A model generated the notes under the pieces. It made no database searches, was not told where the DNA came from, and saw only the letters and a list, made by a program, of their open reading frames with translations. The translations under genes and the position numbers were made by a program. From Schaedlerella arabinosiphila (GTDB taxonomy: Bacteria; Bacillota; Clostridia; Lachnospirales; Lachnospiraceae), in the NCBI RefSeq assembly GCF_003885045.1, contig NZ_RHJS01000002.1, positions 1,426,001 through 1,490,000 of the forward strand: a stretch of DNA of 64,000 nt, written 5' to 3'. Below are positions 8,172 to 17,765 of this stretch, piece by piece; positions within the stretch are counted from its first letter, which is position 1, and each line of letters starts with the position of its first letter.

Positions 8172-8200
8172 TTGACAGAACATGAGACAGGTGTTATTCT
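8172..8200 (+). promoter_or_regulatory. Promoter of the Rrf2-nifS-nifU-mnmA operon
   Basis: TTGACA (8172-8177), a 17-base spacer and TATTCT (8195-8200) form a good vegetative promoter. The roughly 90-base leader has an inverted repeat TCCTA...TAGGA (8217-8235) and two copies of GGAATTAAAA spaced 30 bp (8233 and 8263). These are possible binding sites for the Rrf2 protein encoded next. Confidence 0.75.
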
Positions 8201-8296
8201 ACATTACGGAAAGATATCCTAGTAAAGTAATAGGAATTAAAATGCTAGGGATTGAAACAATCGGAATTAAAACGTTGGGAAGTAGAGGGCATAAGG

Positions 8297-8755
8297 TTGA
8301 AATTATCAACAAAGGGCAGATACGGGCTGCGCGCGCTGATCGACCTTGCGCAGTACAGCGGGGAAGCGCCGGTATCCATCACCAGCATTTCGGACCGGCA
8401 GAATATTTCGGAGCGTTATCTGGAACAATTGATGTCGATGCTGAAAAAAGGCGACCTTGTGAAAAGCCTGCGGGGCGCGGGCGGAGGCTATGTGCTTGCC
8501 AGGGACGCTGCGGATATTTCCGTGGGGGATATCCTGCGGGCGCTGGAAGGAAGCCTGGACCCGGTGGAATGCTCCGGGCTGAACCCGGAGGAGGGCTGCC
8601 AGATCGCGGACAGCTGCGTGACAAAGTATGTCTGGCAGAGGATCAATGAGAGCATCAACCGGACAGTGGATGAGATCATGCTGGACCAGTTGGTGGCGGA
8701 GAGCCGCAAACGGGGCTGCCAGGACGCGCCTGACCGGAATATCTGCAAAAATTAA
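8297..8755 (+). CDS. Rrf2-family transcriptional regulator (IscR-like)
   Basis: Starting at TTG 8297 behind GAGGG, the product is 152 aa with the standard Rrf2 opening (MKLSTKGRYGLRALIDLA) and a winged helix. The GAGGGY wing appears here as RGAGGGYVLARD. Three cysteines, in an ECSG-x6-C-x5-C arrangement near residues 104-120, match the cluster-binding loop of IscR-type members. It probably senses Fe-S status and controls the nifS-nifU-mnmA genes that follow. CymR-type cysteine regulators lack this loop, so IscR-like is preferred. Upstream in-frame codons are possible but lack a ribosome site. Confidence 0.85.
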   Translation: MKLSTKGRYGLRALIDLAQYSGEAPVSITSISDRQNISERYLEQLMSMLKKGDLVKSLRGAGGGYVLARDAADISVGDILRALEGSLDPVECSGLNPEEGCQIADSCVTKYVWQRINESINRTVDEIMLDQLVAESRKRGCQDAPDRNICKN

Positions 8756-8851
8756 AGAACCGCGGCGAAGGGATCCAGACACAGGGTTTCGCTGCCGGAG
8801 TTTTACAGTTTTACAAAAAACAGCGCATTACATTTCAGGAGGAATAGGGAT

Positions 8852-10042
8852 ATGGAAAAAAGAATTTATCTGGACAATGCGGCCACAACCAAGACGGCGC
8901 CGGAGGTGGTGGAGGCCATGCTCCCCTATTTTACGGAGCATTACGGCAATCCGTCCAGCATCTATGGATTTGCTGCTGCAAATAAAGAGGTGATCACCGG
9001 CTGCAGGGAGAAGATCGCCGGAATCCTGGGGGCAAAGACCGAGGAGATCTATTTTACGGCGGGAGGAAGCGAGTCCGACAACTGGGCGCTGGTAGCCGCA
9101 GCAGAGGCTTACGCGGCCAAGGGGAAGCACATCATTACCAGCCGTATCGAGCACCACGCCATCCTGCATACCTGCGAGTATCTGGAAAAGCGGGGCTACG
9201 AGGTGACGTATCTGGATGTGGACGAAGCGGGATTCATTGATCTGGAGCAGCTTAGGGCCGCCATCCGGGAGGATACAATCCTGATCTCCATTATGTTTGC
9301 GAATAATGAGATCGGCACCATTCAGCCGGTGGAACAGATTGGGCAGATCGCCCATGAGCACGGCGTCCTGTTCCATACGGACGGGGTCCAGGCATTCGGC
9401 CAGGTGCCCATCTGCGTGGATGAGATGCACATCGACATGCTGAGTGCAAGCGGACACAAGTTCAACGGGCCTAAAGGGATCGGTTTTCTGTACATCCGCA
9501 AAGGGGTGAAGATCCGCTCCTTTATCCACGGCGGCGCCCAGGAGAGAAAGCGCCGTGCCGGGACGGAAAATGTGCCGGGTATCGTAGGGATCGGCGCGGC
9601 TGCGGAGCGTGCAGCACGGACCATGGAGGAGCGCACCGCCCGGGAAAGGGAAGTCAGAGACTACATGATCTCCCGGATTGAGAAGGAGATCCCATACTGC
9701 CGCCTGAACGGGGACCGCACCATGCGGCTTCCCAATAACGTGAATTTCAGCTTCCGGTTTGTGGAAGGAGAATCCCTGCTGATCCGGCTGGACAGAAAAG
9801 GGATCTGCGCGTCCAGCGGCTCGGCCTGCACATCCGGTTCCCTGGATCCCTCCCATGTGCTTTTGGCCATCGGGCTTCCCCATGAGATTGCCCACGGCTC
9901 CCTGCGCATGACGCTGAGCGAGGAGACTACGAAGGAAGACGCGGATTACGTGGTAGACGCATTGAAGGAGATCATACAGATTCAGAGGGAAATGTCCCCT
10001 CTGTACGAGGATTTTATAAAAAAAGAAAAGAGCCGGTCCTGA
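8852..10042 (+). CDS. nifS: Cysteine desulfurase, NifS/IscS family
   Basis: This 396-aa PLP enzyme takes sulfur from L-cysteine and passes it as persulfide to Fe-S scaffolds and to MnmA. The PLP lysine is Lys203 in SASGHKFNGPKG. The active-site cysteine is Cys326 in SGSACTSGS. The N-terminal YLDNAATT and IEHHAILH are typical. It has an AGGAGG site, follows the regulator by 96 bases and precedes nifU and mnmA, which are its expected sulfur acceptors. Length is normal. The short sulfur-loop spacing fits the NifS/IscS group rather than SufS. Confidence 0.95.
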   Translation: MEKRIYLDNAATTKTAPEVVEAMLPYFTEHYGNPSSIYGFAAANKEVITGCREKIAGILGAKTEEIYFTAGGSESDNWALVAAAEAYAAKGKHIITSRIEHHAILHTCEYLEKRGYEVTYLDVDEAGFIDLEQLRAAIREDTILISIMFANNEIGTIQPVEQIGQIAHEHGVLFHTDGVQAFGQVPICVDEMHIDMLSASGHKFNGPKGIGFLYIRKGVKIRSFIHGGAQERKRRAGTENVPGIVGIGAAAERAARTMEERTAREREVRDYMISRIEKEIPYCRLNGDRTMRLPNNVNFSFRFVEGESLLIRLDRKGICASSGSACTSGSLDPSHVLLAIGLPHEIAHGSLRMTLSEETTKEDADYVVDALKEIIQIQREMSPLYEDFIKKEKSRS

Positions 10043-10086
10043 AAAGAGCGGGCCTGGAAATCTGGGAAAGAAAAGAGGAAGGACTT

Positions 10087-10530
10087 ATGTATACAGAAAA
10101 AGTAATGGATCACTTTGAGCATCCAAGGAATGTAGGGGAGATCGAAAATGCCAGCGGTGTAGGCACGGTGGGCAATGCAAAATGCGGGGACATCATGCGC
10201 ATTTATCTGGATATCGACGAAAACCAGATCATCCGCGACGTCAAGTTCAAGACCTTCGGCTGCGGCGCCGCCGTGGCAACCAGCAGCATGGCCACGGAGC
10301 TGGTGAAGGGCAAGAGTGTGCAGGAGGCGATGGAAGTCACCAACAAGGCGGTGATGGAAGCGCTGGACGGACTGCCGCCGGTGAAGGTGCACTGCTCCCT
10401 TCTTGCGGAGGAGGCCATCCATGCGGCGCTCTGGGATTATGCGGAAAAGAACGGCATCAAGATTGAAGGGCTGGAAAAACCGAAATCAGATATCCATGAG
10501 GGCGAAGAAGAGGAAGAAGAGGAATACTGA
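10087..10530 (+). CDS. nifU: Iron-sulfur scaffold protein, NifU/IscU type
   Basis: The 147-aa product is a single IscU-like domain on which NifS-derived sulfur and iron are assembled. The three scaffold cysteines lie in GNAKCGD (about residue 33), TFGCGAA (about 58) and VHCSLL (about 103); the usual aspartate follows the first. The last 15 residues form an unusual acidic tail (HEGEEEEEEEY). An AGAGGAAGGA site lies before ATG 10087, and the stop overlaps the mnmA start by one base. Confidence 0.93.
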   Translation: MYTEKVMDHFEHPRNVGEIENASGVGTVGNAKCGDIMRIYLDIDENQIIRDVKFKTFGCGAAVATSSMATELVKGKSVQEAMEVTNKAVMEALDGLPPVKVHCSLLAEEAIHAALWDYAEKNGIKIEGLEKPKSDIHEGEEEEEEEY

Positions 10531-11600
10531 TGAGCAGGGTAGTAGTGGGAATGTCCGGGGGCGTGGATTCCTCCGTGGCCGCATATCTGTTAAAGGAACA
10601 GGGCCATGAGGTGATCGGGGTCACCATGCAGATCTGGCAGGAGGAAGCCAGGGAATTTCAGGAGGAAAACGGGGGATGCTGCGGCCTGTCCGCGGTGGAA
10701 GACGCCAGACGCGTGGCGGCCAAACTGGACATTCCCTATTATGTGATGAACTTCCGGCAGGAGTTTCAGACGCAGGTGATCGACTATTTTATGGAAGAAT
10801 ATCTCCAGGGGCGCACCCCCAATCCCTGCATCGCCTGCAACCGTCATGTAAAATGGGAAGCCCTCCTTACGCGGAGCCTGGCCATCGGGGCGGATTATAT
10901 TGCCACCGGGCATTATGCGCGGGTGGAGCAGCTTCCAGACGGCAGGTATTCCATCCGCCGTTCCGCCGTCCCGGCCAAGGATCAGACCTACGCGCTGTAC
11001 AGCCTGACCCAGGAGCAGCTCAGGCGGACCCTGATGCCTGTGGGGGATTTTTCCAAGGAGGAAATCCGCAGGATTGCGGAGAAAATCGGCCTGGGCGTGG
11101 CGGAAAAACCGGACAGCCAGGACATCTGCTTTGTGCCGGACGGAGACTATGCGTCTTTCATCGAGAAGCACGCGGGAAGGGAGATCCCCAAAGGGAACTT
11201 TGTGACCGCAGAGGGCAGGGTATTAGGCCCCCACAAGGGGATCATCCATTATACGGTGGGGCAGCGCAAAGGGCTGGGCCTGGCGCTTGGGTATCCCGCC
11301 TTTGTCCTGGAGATCCGGCCGGATACCCGGGAAGTGGTCATCGGAAATTATGAGGAATCTCTGGCAGAGTCATTGACGGTGTCGGATCTGAACTTTATGT
11401 CTGTGGAAGACCTTGAAAAACCCAGACGCGTCTTTGTGAAGATCCGCTACAACCATAAGGGCGTATGGGGAAGGATTGAGAAGACCGGGGCGGACCAGGT
11501 GACCTGCACCTTTGAGGAACCCCAGCGGGCCGTCACACCGGGACAGGCCGCGGTGTTCTATGACGGGGAGTACATCCTGGGAGGCGGAAGGATCAAGTAA
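10530..11600 (+). CDS. mnmA: tRNA-specific 2-thiouridylase
   Basis: This 356-aa enzyme thiolates U34 of tRNA-Lys, -Glu and -Gln. The PP-loop GMSGGVDSS lies at residues 7-15. The two catalytic cysteines are Cys100 (TPNPCIACN) and Cys200 (DSQDICFVPDGDY). YTVGQRKGLG and a C-terminal beta-barrel complete the family pattern. It starts on the last base of the nifU stop, so it is coupled to the Fe-S genes, and NifS is the probable sulfur donor. The Lachnospiraceae-like arrangement Rrf2-nifS-nifU-mnmA supports the calls. Confidence 0.95.
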   Translation: MSRVVVGMSGGVDSSVAAYLLKEQGHEVIGVTMQIWQEEAREFQEENGGCCGLSAVEDARRVAAKLDIPYYVMNFRQEFQTQVIDYFMEEYLQGRTPNPCIACNRHVKWEALLTRSLAIGADYIATGHYARVEQLPDGRYSIRRSAVPAKDQTYALYSLTQEQLRRTLMPVGDFSKEEIRRIAEKIGLGVAEKPDSQDICFVPDGDYASFIEKHAGREIPKGNFVTAEGRVLGPHKGIIHYTVGQRKGLGLALGYPAFVLEIRPDTREVVIGNYEESLAESLTVSDLNFMSVEDLEKPRRVFVKIRYNHKGVWGRIEKTGADQVTCTFEEPQRAVTPGQAAVFYDGEYILGGGRIK

Positions 11601-11673
11601 ACGATGAAAAGGCCTGCATCGAAAGTCTGCCTCGCAGACGGCGGGCAAATCTGCTGCAGAAGGAGGAATAGTC

Positions 11674-12489
11674 ATGATTACAAGCGACTGCCATATGCAT
11701 ACTTCATTTTCCACGGACAGCAGCGCCCCGCCGGAGACCATGCTGGAGGGCGCGCTGGAGAGAGGGCTTCGCTCGGTCTGCATTACAGACCATATGGACA
11801 TGGATTATCCGTTGAATGAGGATATGGGAAAGGATGCCTTCCTCTTCGATACGGACGCCTATTTTCAAACACTGACAGAGCTGCGGGAAAAATATGCGGG
11901 GCGGCTGGATGTGCGCATCGGGATCGAGCTGGGGCTGCAGCCCCACCTGGGAGGATTCTGCCGGGAGATCACGGAGAAATATCCCTTTGACTTTGTGATC
12001 GGCTCCCTCCATGTGGTGGACGGAAAAGACCCCTATTACAGAGATCTGTTTTCCGATCTCACAGACAGGGAACTGTACCAGAAAACCTTTGAGGAGATGT
12101 ATGCGTGCCTCATGGCTGCGGACGCCTTCGATGTGCTGGGGCATATCGACTACATCGTGCGCTACGGTACATACCAGGCGGAGGAATACTCTTACGAGGC
12201 GTTTGCATCCTGTCTGGACGCGATTCTAAAGCGGGTCATCCAGATGGGGAAGGGGATTGAGCTGAACACGGCCGGCCTCAAATACGGGCTGGGCTTCTGC
12301 CACCCCCATCCGGAGGTGCTCAGGCGCTACCGGGAGCTGGGCGGTGAGATCATCACCGTGGGGGCGGACGGACACCGGCCGGAGCACGTTGCCTATGAAT
12401 TTGCCCGGGGCGCGGAGGTTCTGCGGGAGTGCGGTTTCCGGTATTATACGGAATTTTCGGGGAGGAAACCGGTGTTTCAAAAACTGTAG
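11674..12489 (+). CDS. PHP-domain phosphatase, HisJ-like (histidinol-phosphatase family)
   Basis: The 271-aa product is a polymerase-and-histidinol-phosphatase (PHP) metalloenzyme. Metal ligands are seen in SDCHMHTSFSTD near residue 5, VCITDHMDMDYP near 35, IGIELGLQ near 85, GSLHVVDG near 110, FDVLGHIDYIVR near 155 and the C-terminal GADGHRPEH. It resembles HisJ, which removes phosphate from L-histidinol phosphate. No other his gene is nearby, so the substrate is inferred. It has an AGAAGGAGG site and lies 73 bases after mnmA, perhaps as the last gene of that operon. Confidence 0.8.
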   Translation: MITSDCHMHTSFSTDSSAPPETMLEGALERGLRSVCITDHMDMDYPLNEDMGKDAFLFDTDAYFQTLTELREKYAGRLDVRIGIELGLQPHLGGFCREITEKYPFDFVIGSLHVVDGKDPYYRDLFSDLTDRELYQKTFEEMYACLMAADAFDVLGHIDYIVRYGTYQAEEYSYEAFASCLDAILKRVIQMGKGIELNTAGLKYGLGFCHPHPEVLRRYRELGGEIITVGADGHRPEHVAYEFARGAEVLRECGFRYYTEFSGRKPVFQKL

Positions 12490-12631
12490 CCGGCCCGTTA
12501 AAATCTCCCGGACAGACCTCGGGGATATGGAGATTGGACGGATCAGGCAGCGTTGTCTATCAAAAATAACTAAAGGATTTACAGGCACGGTATAAGATTT
12601 ACACAAACTTCCAGAAAAATAGATTTAGTAC

Positions 12632-12660
12632 TTGAATTTTTGTTTTCCATTTAGTACAAT
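12632..12660 (+). promoter_or_regulatory. gap promoter
   Basis: TTGAAT (12632-12637), a 17-base spacer and TACAAT (12655-12660) predict a start near 12667. The leader of about 100 bases has a stem (AACAAACTG/CAGGTTTGTT, 12683-12711) and a perfect palindrome, TAACTGTGTTACAGTTA (12725-12741), just before the ribosome site. Nothing else is seen in 12490-12631. Confidence 0.75.
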
Positions 12661-12668
12661 ATTTCTAG

Positions 12669-12686
12669 TTGATGAATCTTTAACAA
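12669..12686 (+). promoter_or_regulatory. Candidate Rex (NADH/NAD+-sensing) operator
   Basis: TTGATGAATCTTTAACAA fits the clostridial Rex consensus (TTGTTAA-N4-TTAACAA) at 12 of 14 defined positions, with a perfect right half. It starts 9 bases after the -10 box, over the transcription start, where repressor binding would block gap. Rex control of gap is known in other Firmicutes; here it is inferred from the site. Confidence 0.6.
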
Positions 12687-12770
12687 ACTGCGCCTGATTC
12701 AGGTTTGTTGGAAGTTCACCAGAATAACTGTGTTACAGTTAATATTTTAAACTTTTAGGAGGAATTAATC

Positions 12771-13784
12771 ATGGCAGTAAAAGTAGCGATTAATGGATTT
12801 GGACGTATTGGACGTCTTGCATTCAGACAGATGTTCGGAGCAGAAGGTTTTGAGATCGTAGCGATCAACGATCTGACATCCCCGGATATGCTGGCTCACC
12901 TGTTGAAGTATGATTCAACACAGGGTAAGTATGAATTAGCGGACAAAGTTACTTCCGGAGAAGATTCTATCACAGTTGACGGCAAGGAGATCAAGATTTA
13001 CGCAAAGGCAAGCGCAGCAGAGCTTCCGTGGGGAGAGATCGGCGTAGACGTTGTTCTGGAGTGTACAGGCTTCTATACATCCAAGGCAAAAGCACAGGCT
13101 CACATCGAGGCAGGTGCGAAGTACGTTATCATCTCAGCTCCGGCTGGAAATGATCTTCCGACGATCGTTTACAATGTAAACCATGACAAGCTGACAAAAG
13201 AAGACCAGATTATTTCCGCAGCATCCTGTACAACAAACTGCCTTGCACCGATGGCAAAGGCTCTCAACGACCTTGCACCGATCAAGTCCGGTATCATGTG
13301 CACCATCCACGCTTACACAGGCGACCAGATGACACTTGACGGACCGCAGAGAAAAGGCGATCTGAGAAGATCCCGTGCGGCAGCAGTAAATATCGTTCCG
13401 AACAGCACAGGCGCTGCAAAGGCAATCGGACTTGTTATTCCGGAACTGAACGGCAAGCTGATCGGGGCTGCTCAGCGTATCCCGACTCCGACCGGTTCCA
13501 CTACAATCCTGACAGCAGTTGTAGACGGCACTGTTACCGTTGACCAGATCAACGAGGCTATGAAGGCAGCTTCCAACGAGTCCTTCGGATACAACACAGA
13601 CGAGATCGTATCCAGCGATATCGTAGGTATGAGATTTGGTTCACTGTTTGATGCTACTCAGACAATGGCTATGCCGCTTGACAACGGTACAACAGAAGTA
13701 CAGGTTGTTTCATGGTATGACAATGAGAATTCTTACACAAGCCAGATGGTAAGAACAATCAAGCATTTTGGAACATTACTGTAG
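12771..13784 (+). CDS. gap: Glyceraldehyde-3-phosphate dehydrogenase (phosphorylating)
   Basis: The 337-aa enzyme oxidises glyceraldehyde-3-phosphate to 1,3-bisphosphoglycerate with NAD+. It has the Rossmann INGFGRIGR at residues 8-16 and the active-site cysteine Cys153 in [12 protein letters not shown]. The C-terminal [13 protein letters not shown] is typical. It has an AGGAGG site and a strong promoter. Its codons differ from its neighbours (lower GC, preference for a few codons), as expected for a very highly expressed gene. It begins the lower-glycolysis block gap-pgk-tpiA-gpmI. Confidence 0.97.
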   Translation: MAVKVAINGFGRIGRLAFRQMFGAEGFEIVAINDLTSPDMLAHLLKYDSTQGKYELADKVTSGEDSITVDGKEIKIYAKASAAELPWGEIGVDVVLECTGFYTSKAKAQAHIEAGAKYVIISAPAGNDLPTIVYNVNHDKLTKEDQIISAASCTTNCLAPMAKALNDLAPIKSGIMCTIHAYTGDQMTLDGPQRKGDLRRSRAAAVNIVPNSTGAAKAIGLVIPELNGKLIGAAQRIPTPTGSTTILTAVVDGTVTVDQINEAMKAASNESFGYNTDEIVSSDIVGMRFGSLFDATQTMAMPLDNGTTEVQVVSWYDNENSYTSQMVRTIKHFGTLL

Positions 13785-13840
13785 GACAGGCTTTCAGAGA
13801 AAACTGAATCCGTCAGATTTGATTCTGAAATAGACTCACG

Positions 13841-13877
13841 AAGGGGTCCGGTCTTATAATGGACCGGATCCCTTTTT
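13841..13877 (+). terminator. Terminator after gap
   Basis: AGGGGTCCGGTC pairs with GACCGGATCCCT (one mismatch) around TTATAATG and runs into T5. Two more stem-loops fill the space before pgk: AGAAAAGCTGCC/GGCAGGTTTTCT (13895-13921) and GCAAAACACG/CGTGTTTTGC (13933-13959). They may set the ratio of gap to pgk mRNA. Confidence 0.8.
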
Positions 13878-13990
13878 ACGATACCATCGTATATAGAAAA
13901 GCTGCCGGCGGCAGGTTTTCTGTATGTATGCAGCAAAACACGCCGATGACGTGTTTTGCCGGATTACAATGAAAACAGGGAGGCAATTAC

Positions 13991-15184
13991 ATGCTTAATA
14001 AAAAATCAGTAGACGATATAAATGTAAAGGGCAAAAAAGTCCTGGTAAGATGCGATTTCAACGTGCCGTTGATCGAGGGCAAGATTACCGACGAGAACCG
14101 TCTCGTTGCAGCACTTCCTACCATCAAGAAGCTGGTAGCGGACGGCGGAAAGATCATTCTCTGCTCCCATCTGGGCAAGCCGAAGGGAGAGCCCAAGCCG
14201 GAATTATCCCTGGCTCCTGTTGCGGCAAGATTATCTGAACTGCTCGGACAGGAAGTGAAGTTCGCGGCAGATCCGGAAGTGGTGGGACCCAATGCAAAGG
14301 CAGCGGCAGAAGCCCTTCAGGACGGTGAGATCATTCTTCTGGAAAATACCCGTTACAGGATCGAAGAGACAAAGAACGGAGAAGCGTTCAGCAAAGACCT
14401 GGCTTCCCTCTGTGACGTATTTGTAAACGATGCTTTCGGTACCGCACACAGGGCGCACTGTTCCAACGTGGGCGTGACACAGTTCGTAGATACCGCTGCG
14501 GTAGGATATCTGATGCAGAAAGAGATCGACTTTTTGGGCAACGCGGTGAACAATCCGGAGCGTCCTTTCGTGGCGATCCTGGGCGGAGCAAAGGTATCCA
14601 GCAAGATCTCCGTTATCGAGAACCTGCTGGAAAAGGTAGACACCCTGATCATCGGCGGCGGCATGTCCTACACATTCAGCAAGGCACAGGGCGGCAGCGT
14701 AGGAAAATCCCTGCTGGAGGAAGATTACTGCCAGTATGCTCTGGATATGATCAAAAAGGCGGAGGACAAGGGCGTGAAGCTTCTGCTTCCGGTTGACAAT
14801 GTGATCGCGGATGATTTCTCCAACGATGCAAACACAAAGATCGTAGGCAGCGGCGAGATCCCGGACGGCTGGCAGGGACTGGACATCGGGCCTGAGACAG
14901 CAAAGATCTACGCGGACGCGGTGAAGGAAGCAAAGACCGTTGTATGGAACGGACCCATGGGCGCATTCGAGATGCCCAAGTTTGCGGCAGGAACCGAAGC
15001 AGTGGCAAAGGCATTGGCTGATACAGACGCAGTGACGATCATCGGCGGCGGCGACTCCGCAGCAGCAGTCAACCAGCTCGGCTACGGCGACAAGATGACC
15101 CACATCTCCACCGGCGGCGGCGCTTCCCTGGAATTTTTAGAAGGAAAAGAACTGCCAGGCGTTGCGGCAGCTAATGATAAGTAA
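13991..15184 (+). CDS. pgk: Phosphoglycerate kinase
   Basis: The 397-aa kinase transfers phosphate from 1,3-bisphosphoglycerate to ADP. The N-terminal [11 protein letters not shown], the substrate loop CSHLGKP, and the nucleotide-site segments [10 protein letters not shown] and GPMGAFE, with [10 protein letters not shown] near the end, all match. It is preceded by CAGGGAGG and followed after 34 bases by tpiA, with no terminator between, so both are likely on one mRNA. Confidence 0.97.
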   Translation: MLNKKSVDDINVKGKKVLVRCDFNVPLIEGKITDENRLVAALPTIKKLVADGGKIILCSHLGKPKGEPKPELSLAPVAARLSELLGQEVKFAADPEVVGPNAKAAAEALQDGEIILLENTRYRIEETKNGEAFSKDLASLCDVFVNDAFGTAHRAHCSNVGVTQFVDTAAVGYLMQKEIDFLGNAVNNPERPFVAILGGAKVSSKISVIENLLEKVDTLIIGGGMSYTFSKAQGGSVGKSLLEEDYCQYALDMIKKAEDKGVKLLLPVDNVIADDFSNDANTKIVGSGEIPDGWQGLDIGPETAKIYADAVKEAKTVVWNGPMGAFEMPKFAAGTEAVAKALADTDAVTIIGGGDSAAAVNQLGYGDKMTHISTGGGASLEFLEGKELPGVAAANDK

Positions 15185-15218
15185 AAAGTACATTTATTAT
15201 AAAGAAGGAGACCAAATT

Positions 15219-15968
15219 ATGGCAAGAAAGAAAATTATCGCAGGCAACTGGAAAATGAACAAAACTCCCAGCGAGGCTGTCGCTCTGGTGGAGGAACTGA
15301 AGCCGCTGGTTGCAAATGACGAAGTAGACGTTGTATTCTGCGTACCGGCAATCGACATCGTTCCGGTTGTGGAAGCTGCAAAGGGCACCAACATCCAGGT
15401 AGGCGCTGAGAATATGTACTTTGAGGAGAGCGGCGCGTACACCGGAGAGATCTCCCCGAATATGCTGGTAGACGCAGGCGTGAAGTATGTGGTTCTGGGA
15501 CATTCCGAGAGAAGAGAATACTTCGGCGAGACCAACGAAGACGTGAATAAGAAAGTCCTCAAGGCATTTGAGCACGGCATCACCCCCATCATGTGCTGCG
15601 GCGAGAGCTTGGAGCAGAGAGAGCAGGGCGTGACCATGGACTTCATCCGCCAGCAGGTAAAGGTTGGATTCCAGAACGTGACCGCAGACCAGGCAAAGAC
15701 AGCAGTCATCGCTTACGAGCCGATCTGGGCGATCGGAACCGGCAAGACCGCTACCACCGAGCAGGCACAGGAAGTCTGCGCAGGAATCCGTGCATGCATC
15801 GCGGAAGTATATGACGACGCGACAGCAGAAGCAATCCGCATCCAGTACGGCGGATCTGTAAATGCATCAACGGCGGCGGACCTGTTTGCACAGGCAGATA
15901 TCGACGGCGGACTGGTAGGCGGCGCTTCCCTGAAGGCTGACTTCGGCAAGATCGTCAATTACAAATAA
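15219..15968 (+). CDS. tpiA: Triosephosphate isomerase
   Basis: This 249-aa TIM barrel interconverts glyceraldehyde-3-phosphate and dihydroxyacetone phosphate. Active-site residues are Lys12 (AGNWKMNK), His95 (LGHSERR) and Glu167 ([11 protein letters not shown]). The phosphate loop YGGSVN is near the C-terminus. ATG 15219 has a GAAGGAGA site, so the longer in-frame opening at 15162 is rejected. A strong terminator follows. Confidence 0.97.
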   Translation: MARKKIIAGNWKMNKTPSEAVALVEELKPLVANDEVDVVFCVPAIDIVPVVEAAKGTNIQVGAENMYFEESGAYTGEISPNMLVDAGVKYVVLGHSERREYFGETNEDVNKKVLKAFEHGITPIMCCGESLEQREQGVTMDFIRQQVKVGFQNVTADQAKTAVIAYEPIWAIGTGKTATTEQAQEVCAGIRACIAEVYDDATAEAIRIQYGGSVNASTAADLFAQADIDGGLVGGASLKADFGKIVNYK

Positions 15969-15983
15969 GAATCTGACAGTGTT

Positions 15984-16018
15984 CCCCCGCTTCACCGCGA
16001 AGCGGGGGATATTTTTTT
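15984..16018 (+). terminator. Terminator after tpiA
   Basis: CCCCCGCTTC pairs perfectly with GAAGCGGGGG around ACCGC, followed by ATATTTTTTT. It ends the pgk-tpiA unit. Confidence 0.92.
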
Positions 16019-16038
16019 ACTTTTCGCAGAAAAGATGT

Positions 16039-16067
16039 TTGCAAAAATCATGAAAAGCATGTAAAAT
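16039..16067 (+). promoter_or_regulatory. gpmI promoter
   Basis: TTGCAA (16039-16044), a 17-base spacer and TAAAAT (16062-16067) lie 60 bases before gpmI. The leader contains the inverted repeat GTAAC-N6-GTTAC. Confidence 0.65.
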
Positions 16068-16128
16068 AGATACTGGACTTTCAGGTAACGGAACTGTTAC
16101 AATTTCAGGGTATAGAAGGAGAAGGACA

Positions 16129-17667
16129 ATGAGCAAAAAACCAACCGTATTAATGATTCTTGATGGATATGGATTGAATGACAATACAACCGGAAATGCC
16201 GTTGCACAGGGAAAAACTCCGGTCATGGATCAGTTGATGGCAGAGTATCCTTTTGTCAAAGGAAACGCAAGCGGGCTTGCAGTAGGGCTTCCCGACGGAC
16301 AGATGGGGAACTCCGAGGTCGGGCATCTGAATATGGGCGCGGGCAGGATCGTATATCAGGATCTGACCAAGATCACAAAGGCGATCCAGGACGGAGACTT
16401 TTTTGAGAATCAGGCGCTTCTGGCAGCCTGTGAAAATGTAAAGGCGCACGACTCCGCGCTGCATATGTTCGGACTGGTTTCCGACGGAGGCGTACACAGC
16501 CACAACGAACATATTTACGGCCTGCTGGAGCTGGCGAAGAAGCAGGGAATCCAGAAGGTTTATGTACATTGCTTCCTGGACGGAAGAGATACGCCTCCCG
16601 CCTCCGGCAAGGAATACGTAGAACAGTTGGAAGAAAAGATGAAAGAGATCGGTGTCGGTGAGGTTGCAAGCGTGATGGGGCGTTATTACGCTATGGACCG
16701 GGACAACCGCTGGGAGCGCGTGGAGAAAGCCTACAATGCCCTGGTAAAAGGCATCGGCGAGACCGCACAGTCCGGGCCGGCAGGAATCCAGGCTTCCTAT
16801 GACGCAGACGCGACGGATGAATTTGTCCTTCCCACCGTTGTGATGAAGAACGGCGCTCCGGTGGCTACGATTCAGGACAATGATTCCATCATCTTTTTCA
16901 ATTTCCGTCCGGACCGTGCAAGGGAGATCACAAGGACTTTCTGCGACGACAGTTTCGGAGGCTTCGACAGAGGTCCCCGGGTACAGACCACCTATGTATG
17001 CTTCACAGAGTATGACGTGACCATCGAGAACAAGCTGGTTGCTTTCGCGAAGGAAGAGATCACCAACACCTTCGGAGAATTTCTTGCAGCGAACGGGCTG
17101 AAGCAGGCGCGTATCGCGGAGACGGAAAAGTACGCCCATGTGACCTTCTTCTTCAACGGCGGAGTGGAAGAACCCAACGAAGGCGAGGACCGTATCCTTG
17201 TAAAATCCCCCAAGGTTGCCACCTACGACCTGAAGCCGGAGATGAGCGCATACGAGGTATGCGATAAGCTGGTGGATGCCATCAAGTCCGGAAACTACGA
17301 CGTGGTCATCATCAATTTTGCCAATCCGGATATGGTCGGACATACCGGCGTGGAAGGGGCTGCGATCCAGGCCATCGAAGCGGTGGACGTATGCGTCGGC
17401 AGGGCAGTTGACGCGGTGAAGGAGACAGGCGGCCAGATGTTCATCTGCGCGGATCACGGCAATGCGGAGCAGTTGATCGACGAGGAGACAGGAGAACCGT
17501 TTACCGCTCACACCACCAATCCGGTGCCCTTTATCCTGGTCAATGCAGACCCGGCTTACAAGCTTCGTGAGGGCGGATGCCTGGCGGATATCGCTCCTAC
17601 CCTGATCGAGCTGATGGGGCTTGCGCAGCCGGCAGAGATGACAGGAAAGTCATTACTGATCAAATAG
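16129..17667 (+). CDS. gpmI: 2,3-bisphosphoglycerate-independent phosphoglycerate mutase
   Basis: The 512-aa manganese enzyme interconverts 3- and 2-phosphoglycerate. It belongs to the alkaline phosphatase superfamily: the metal-binding MILDGYG is at residues 9-15 and the phosphoserine nucleophile is Ser62 in [11 protein letters not shown]. The inserted transferase domain holds DGRDTPP, and the C-terminal metal site is CADHGNAEQ with AHTTNPVPF. Length is typical (about 510). It has its own promoter and an AGAAGGAGAAGG site. Confidence 0.97.
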   Translation: MSKKPTVLMILDGYGLNDNTTGNAVAQGKTPVMDQLMAEYPFVKGNASGLAVGLPDGQMGNSEVGHLNMGAGRIVYQDLTKITKAIQDGDFFENQALLAACENVKAHDSALHMFGLVSDGGVHSHNEHIYGLLELAKKQGIQKVYVHCFLDGRDTPPASGKEYVEQLEEKMKEIGVGEVASVMGRYYAMDRDNRWERVEKAYNALVKGIGETAQSGPAGIQASYDADATDEFVLPTVVMKNGAPVATIQDNDSIIFFNFRPDRAREITRTFCDDSFGGFDRGPRVQTTYVCFTEYDVTIENKLVAFAKEEITNTFGEFLAANGLKQARIAETEKYAHVTFFFNGGVEEPNEGEDRILVKSPKVATYDLKPEMSAYEVCDKLVDAIKSGNYDVVIINFANPDMVGHTGVEGAAIQAIEAVDVCVGRAVDAVKETGGQMFICADHGNAEQLIDEETGEPFTAHTTNPVPFILVNADPAYKLREGGCLADIAPTLIELMGLAQPAEMTGKSLLIK

Positions 17668-17686
17668 AGAAAAGACTGAGAAGAAA

Positions 17687-17723
17687 ACTGGCAGTGTTTT
17701 TGGTTTTTGAAGACACTGCCAGT
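17687..17723 (+). terminator. Stem-loop between gpmI and porC
   Basis: ACTGGCAGTGT pairs perfectly with ACACTGCCAGT around a 15-base T-rich loop. No T tract follows the stem on either strand, so it may be a weak terminator or an mRNA-processing or stabilising hairpin. Confidence 0.5.
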
Positions 17724-17765
17724 ATGCGTATAGACCGGTGAATACAAAGGAAAGGAAGAAAGAAC

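Noticed and set aside
16150..17511. 453-codon open frame antisense to gpmI
   Set aside because: It mirrors the codon bias of gpmI, has no ribosome site or recognisable protein, and gpmI is certain. The same applies to long antisense frames over asnB (54911-56398), rqcH (31588-32823), the flippase and the tape-measure gene.
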